From assembly GCF_047948215.1 (NCBI RefSeq), contig NC_134465.1, forward strand, positions 53,577,841 to 53,641,840: a stretch of DNA of 64,000 nt, in the 5' to 3' direction. The notes under the pieces were generated by a model that was given only the letters and a program-made list of their open reading frames with translations, was not told where the DNA came from and did not search any database. The DNA comes from Lycorma delicatula (taxonomy: Eukaryota > Arthropoda > Insecta > Hemiptera > Fulgoridae). Shown here one piece after another: positions 60,750 through 64,000 of the stretch. Position 1 is the stretch's first letter; each line of letters begins with the position of its first letter. A program made the translations under genes and the position numbers.

Positions 60750-61640
60750 AGAAAATTAAACTTTAAAAAAAAAAATTTAGCTCTTGTCTTTAAGCAGTAT
60801 GTCAAAATTTTATACTGCATGTACACCCTCTTATACAGACTAATGATACATTTGAAATCCCTCTGAAAATTCCTCTTTCCACTGTTCGCAACATTGTTCA
60901 TAAGCAGCTCCATTTGCAAGTGTTCAAGTCACAATGCCTTTATTACATTAAACCAAATGAACGCCGCCTATGAAATCAGTTTGCTGCAGAGGTTCTAGCA
61001 TTACCATTTTGAAAACAATCCTAATTATCTTATTGCATTGTTATTTAGTGATGAGAAGGCAACCTTTCATATGTGCAGAAAAGTTAACAGACACAATTGT
61101 TAAATTTGGCAAACTAAAAACCCCTATGTAGTAATTGAAAATGAAAGGGAGACTCACTGAAAGTCAATGTCTGGTAAGGATTACACAAAAATGGCGGCAC
61201 TGGTACATTTTTTTTTTTCATGGGAGCCCACTGTGATAGGAGACAGGACATGCGTATTTTGACATGCTTGAGAACTTTGCTGTTTCTCAGATTCCTGCAG
61301 TCAGTTTCCAACAATATGATGCTTCACCACGCTTTCATTGAGTTTTTAATGTTCTTAAACAACACTTTCCCTGGATATTGGCGGTCCAACAGCATGGCCA
61401 CCTAGATCTCCAGATATCACTTCTTTGGACATTTTGTTTGGGATTTATTAAAAGTTGTGTGTACCAAAGAAAATTTTGAGATTTGGACTATTTAAAACAG
61501 AGAATTGTTGAAGCTGTTGGTCTAATAATGCCACAGATGGTTCTAAACACCAAGACAAGAGTTAGATTATCATCTAGACTCTTTGTGAGGTACAAAAGGT
61601 GCACACATTGAACTTGACTAACCTACATTAAAAGTTGGCG
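60750..61640 (+). pseudogene. DDE transposase relic (WPPRSPDLTPLDFFLWG type)
   Basis: On the + strand: a decayed helix-turn-helix part (STVRNIVHKQLHLQVFKSQC-like, 60880-60940), NNPNYLIALLFSDEKATFHM (first acidic block, about 61020-61075), FLNTTFPGYWR-like sequence, then AWPPRSPDITSLDILFGIY (61392-61450), KSCVYQ-like, and RYKRCTHIEL at the end (61589-61615). Frameshifts and stops are many but the W-P-P-R-S-P-D block is intact. It sits between the LINE relic and exon 4 of alpha-adaptin. Confidence 0.75.
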
Positions 61641-61832
61641 AGTTGCTATGTTTATTAAAAAAAAAAAAAGAAGATATTTATTGGTTCTCTTAATATAAGC
61701 AGTTACTTTTGAATACCTTTAGCCTGGACACTGTGTATTATCAAAAATTGTAGTAGTAGATGTAAGGTTAAAATTTTATTTGTCTTGAACTTTAACTAAA
61801 TAAATATCTTGTTTATATGCTTTTGCTTTAAG

Positions 61833-61937
61833 GAATCCAATACATGTGAATCTTGCCATGCAGTGTATAGCAAATATTGGTAGTAAGGAAATGGCTGAAG
61901 CATTTGGTTATGACATTCCTAAATTACTCGTTTCTGG
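61833..61937 (+). CDS. AP-2alpha: alpha-adaptin coding exon 4 (residues 122-156 plus two bases)
   Basis: The acceptor TGCTTTAAG ends at 61832 and the donor is GTGAGT at 61938. The peptide starts [20 protein letters not shown] and ends IPKLLVSG, which lines up with the fly and mammalian subunits. The segment after EAF (GYD) is a little divergent, as it is between other species. The final glycine codon is split two bases/one base. The next exon should encode the conserved D-T-M-D segment, and I do not find it between 61938 and 64000. Confidence 0.95.
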
Positions 61938-64000
61938 GTGAGTTATTTGTTATGTAATGATACTTCTGTTTTTGTGTTTTCTAAAATCTGATAATTTAAA
62001 ATATAAAGCTAAAAAGTACTTCCCTAATAATTTATATATTAGAAAATTTTTCCTGGTGGGCCTATCCATTTTAAGTGTCCCAAAAAAACACAGCTGGTTG
62101 CTTGACCAATTCCAAAAAAAATTGAAACTTGCCCACTTGTTTCCTACATTTTCAGGACCTTAAAACTATTTTGTTTTTAAATAGTTTTGTTATGGTGCGC
62201 ACACCTAATTTTGTGATTGTAATGTTTACGGAAAAAATCAAAACTAAAAAGCTGTTGATCCTGAACAAAATGATTCCGCTTTTAACAGGTTTTCATGATT
62301 TTTGAGATGTTATAGTGTTTTTATTAGTACATTACACAAGAAACTTTTTTTTTATTTGCCATAAACATCTACAAAAACACTGTAAGTTGTGCAAATTTGA
62401 GATTTTTATCACCCACCACCGCTATCAGAGTTATTTGAAGCCAAAATTTGAATTTTTGTTTAAAAATTAGGTTTCAAAAATTTATATAAATTCAGGGGTA
62501 AGTATTATCACTGTTATTATTATTTATGGTAAAACTATTAACATATACCTACATATAAAAAAATGAATCCGACAATTACCACGATATTGTTGTAACTTCT
62601 TACTTCATACAGAGCTATGGAATGTGATATATCTTTGAAAATACATTTCTCCCCATTCACATCTGAATTTTTTTCCGGACAACCTTGGAGATGTAAGTGG
62701 TGGTGAATGTTTCCACCAAGACATTTCGGTGATGAAAATGGAATACTAATATGCTAGCCAATTACTTTTGGACATTGATTTGGGATATGCCTGAGGCTAT
62801 TTATAAAAGAAAAGCATCAGCTAAATCATTGTAACACAGGTATGGCCATGCAAATTATAGATTTTACTGATTTTAATTATATTCTCCTTAATTTTTTTTG
62901 AAGCGTAATTTATTTAAAACTAAGGATGATAGAAAAATTGTATTTACAGATCTGTAATGTACGCAAAAAAACAATTCAAGAAATGGTATCGCAAATAGAG
63001 AAACATTTTAACATAAAAAAAAAAAATTTTATGTTAGTTTAGTTGGTTGTTAGCCATTTAGTTTAGTCATTTTGTCAGTAGTTTACATTTTACATTCAAC
63101 CATTTATAGTGAGTGGTACAATTATTGATCCCACAGAGTGTGAAGTACAAGGGATAATCTGATTTTTGATGGCCAAAAGCAATTCTGCAGCTGAAATTTA
63201 TAGACAAATTTGTGATGAATATCACAATATATATATATATAAAATGGGCTGAATATCATGAATGATGGTAAAATAAAATGGCAGTGCTATTCATTTTGAG
63301 GAAGGCAAACAAACTTAGCAGTCAGCTGTTTGTTAATAACAGATGATATGATTGAACATGGTGACAAAAAAAAATTGAGGAAATTGCTACTTCGCTTTAT
63401 CACGTCACAGTTGTCTTTGATGTTTCCTAGTGTTTTGTGATCTTTAAAAATCTTAATTTAAAAACACTCTGGATATTGTTTTGTCAAATATGAAAAACTT
63501 CTGCTACAGCCTTCAGTCTAGGAGTAATGACAAAGTTATGAAATATTATTATTAATGTATATATATTTTTTTTTAATTTCAAATAAATACAAAACTGGTA
63601 TGTAATTATTTTTTCTGTACTATTTGATCTTTTTTTTTTATCATTCACCTGCCACTAAATGAACAATATTTCTCAATAACATTAGTGAACATCTGTTAAT
63701 TTAATAAAACAGCATTATTTAATGAAAAACTTTTATTTTTATTACATTTTTTTTTTTTTATCAGATAAGTTAATTTCTTTAAGTAGCAACTTTTGGTTTG
63801 ATGTGATTTTGAATATAAAATATTAAAATAAAGTACTTTAAAAGTGGATTTTATATATATATATACACACACAAGCATTATTACATGGTGTTAATCAAAG
63901 TATTAGATATTATTTATTACCTGAAAGAGAACAAAAAAAAATAAGTAAATAAAAAAATTGTTGAGAATTGTTTCATATCTTATTGTTACTTTTTCTTTCT
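61938..64000. other. start of fourth coding intron of alpha-adaptin, AT-rich
   Basis: No exon or element is recognised to the window edge. A moderately GC-rich stretch at 62060-62420 resembles non-coding repeat DNA in wording. Microsatellites: TA at 63228-63240 and 63851-63866, followed by CA. Confidence 0.5.

Larger units (their letters stand above)
38988..61937 (+). other. AP-2alpha: alpha-adaptin (AP-2 complex large subunit) gene, 5' part, four coding exons
   Basis: Gene-level entry. Four + strand exons join to an open frame of 470 nt whose product matches the start of AP-2 alpha subunits of flies and mammals almost residue for residue. Alpha-adaptin is one of the two large chains of the AP-2 heterotetramer. 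It binds PIP2 at the plasma membrane and recruits clathrin and cargo during endocytosis. The family is usually about 940-980 residues long, so roughly the first sixth is here. The exon phases fit: exon 1 ends one base into a codon, exon 2 ends on a codon boundary, and exons 3 and 4 each end two bases into a codon. The introns are 14,764, 2,982 and 4,734 bp. The gene must continue past 64000, since no exon for the following conserved residues is visible after 61937. Confidence 0.96.

Noticed and set aside
61938..64000. Fifth coding exon of alpha-adaptin
   Set aside because: The conserved D-T-M-D sequence that should follow was not found in any frame.

Overview
The window looks like nuclear DNA of an insect with a large, AT-rich, transposon-laden genome. 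A hemipteran is my best guess, but that rests only on the general style of the repeats. Nothing prokaryotic is visible: there are no operons, no rRNA and no CRISPR array. Most open reading frames in the window are short and look like chance.

One host gene is firmly supported: the 5' part of the alpha-adaptin large subunit of the clathrin adaptor AP-2, on the + strand. Four coding exons (38988-39051, 53816-54027, 57010-57098, 61833-61937) join in frame with consensus GT-AG borders and encode the first ~157 residues. The gene runs off the right edge. An acceptor-like site at 38973-38974, just before the ATG, suggests at least one non-coding first exon further left.

Left part, 1-38.4 kb. I find no host gene here. 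The region holds fossil transposons: mariner relics (about 905-1012, 11755-12745, 13895-14004, 19664-20650, 27926-29217, 37127-38431), a relic of a second DDE transposase type (3390-4300) with a TTAA-flanked MITE inside it, and non-LTR retrotransposon pieces (7620-8870, 15630-16200, 16690-18390, 25619-26260, 29706-30840, 32030-32350, 34540-35110). It also holds a tRNA-derived SINE at about 4400-4560. The 27926-29217 mariner is the best preserved.

Right part, 38.4-64 kb. A 365-bp MITE ends about 70 bp before the first coding exon. The 14.8-kb first coding intron holds related SINEs (39385-39500 on the - strand, 44650-44910, 45031-45335), another mariner (46082-47386), a dispersed repeat (47560-47900) and a DDE relic (51040-51800). 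The third coding intron holds a 1.23-kb element with ~345-bp inverted arms around a GC-richer, ORF-bearing core (58098-59326), a LINE reverse-transcriptase relic (59440-60690) and another DDE relic (60750-61640).

The most unusual object is the 58.1-59.3 kb long-inverted-repeat element, with its internal 62-codon reading frame of unknown origin and a perfect hairpin about 20 bp outside each end. I found no convincing new multi-gene system. The window is mainly a record of transposon insertion, nesting and decay around one conserved trafficking gene.
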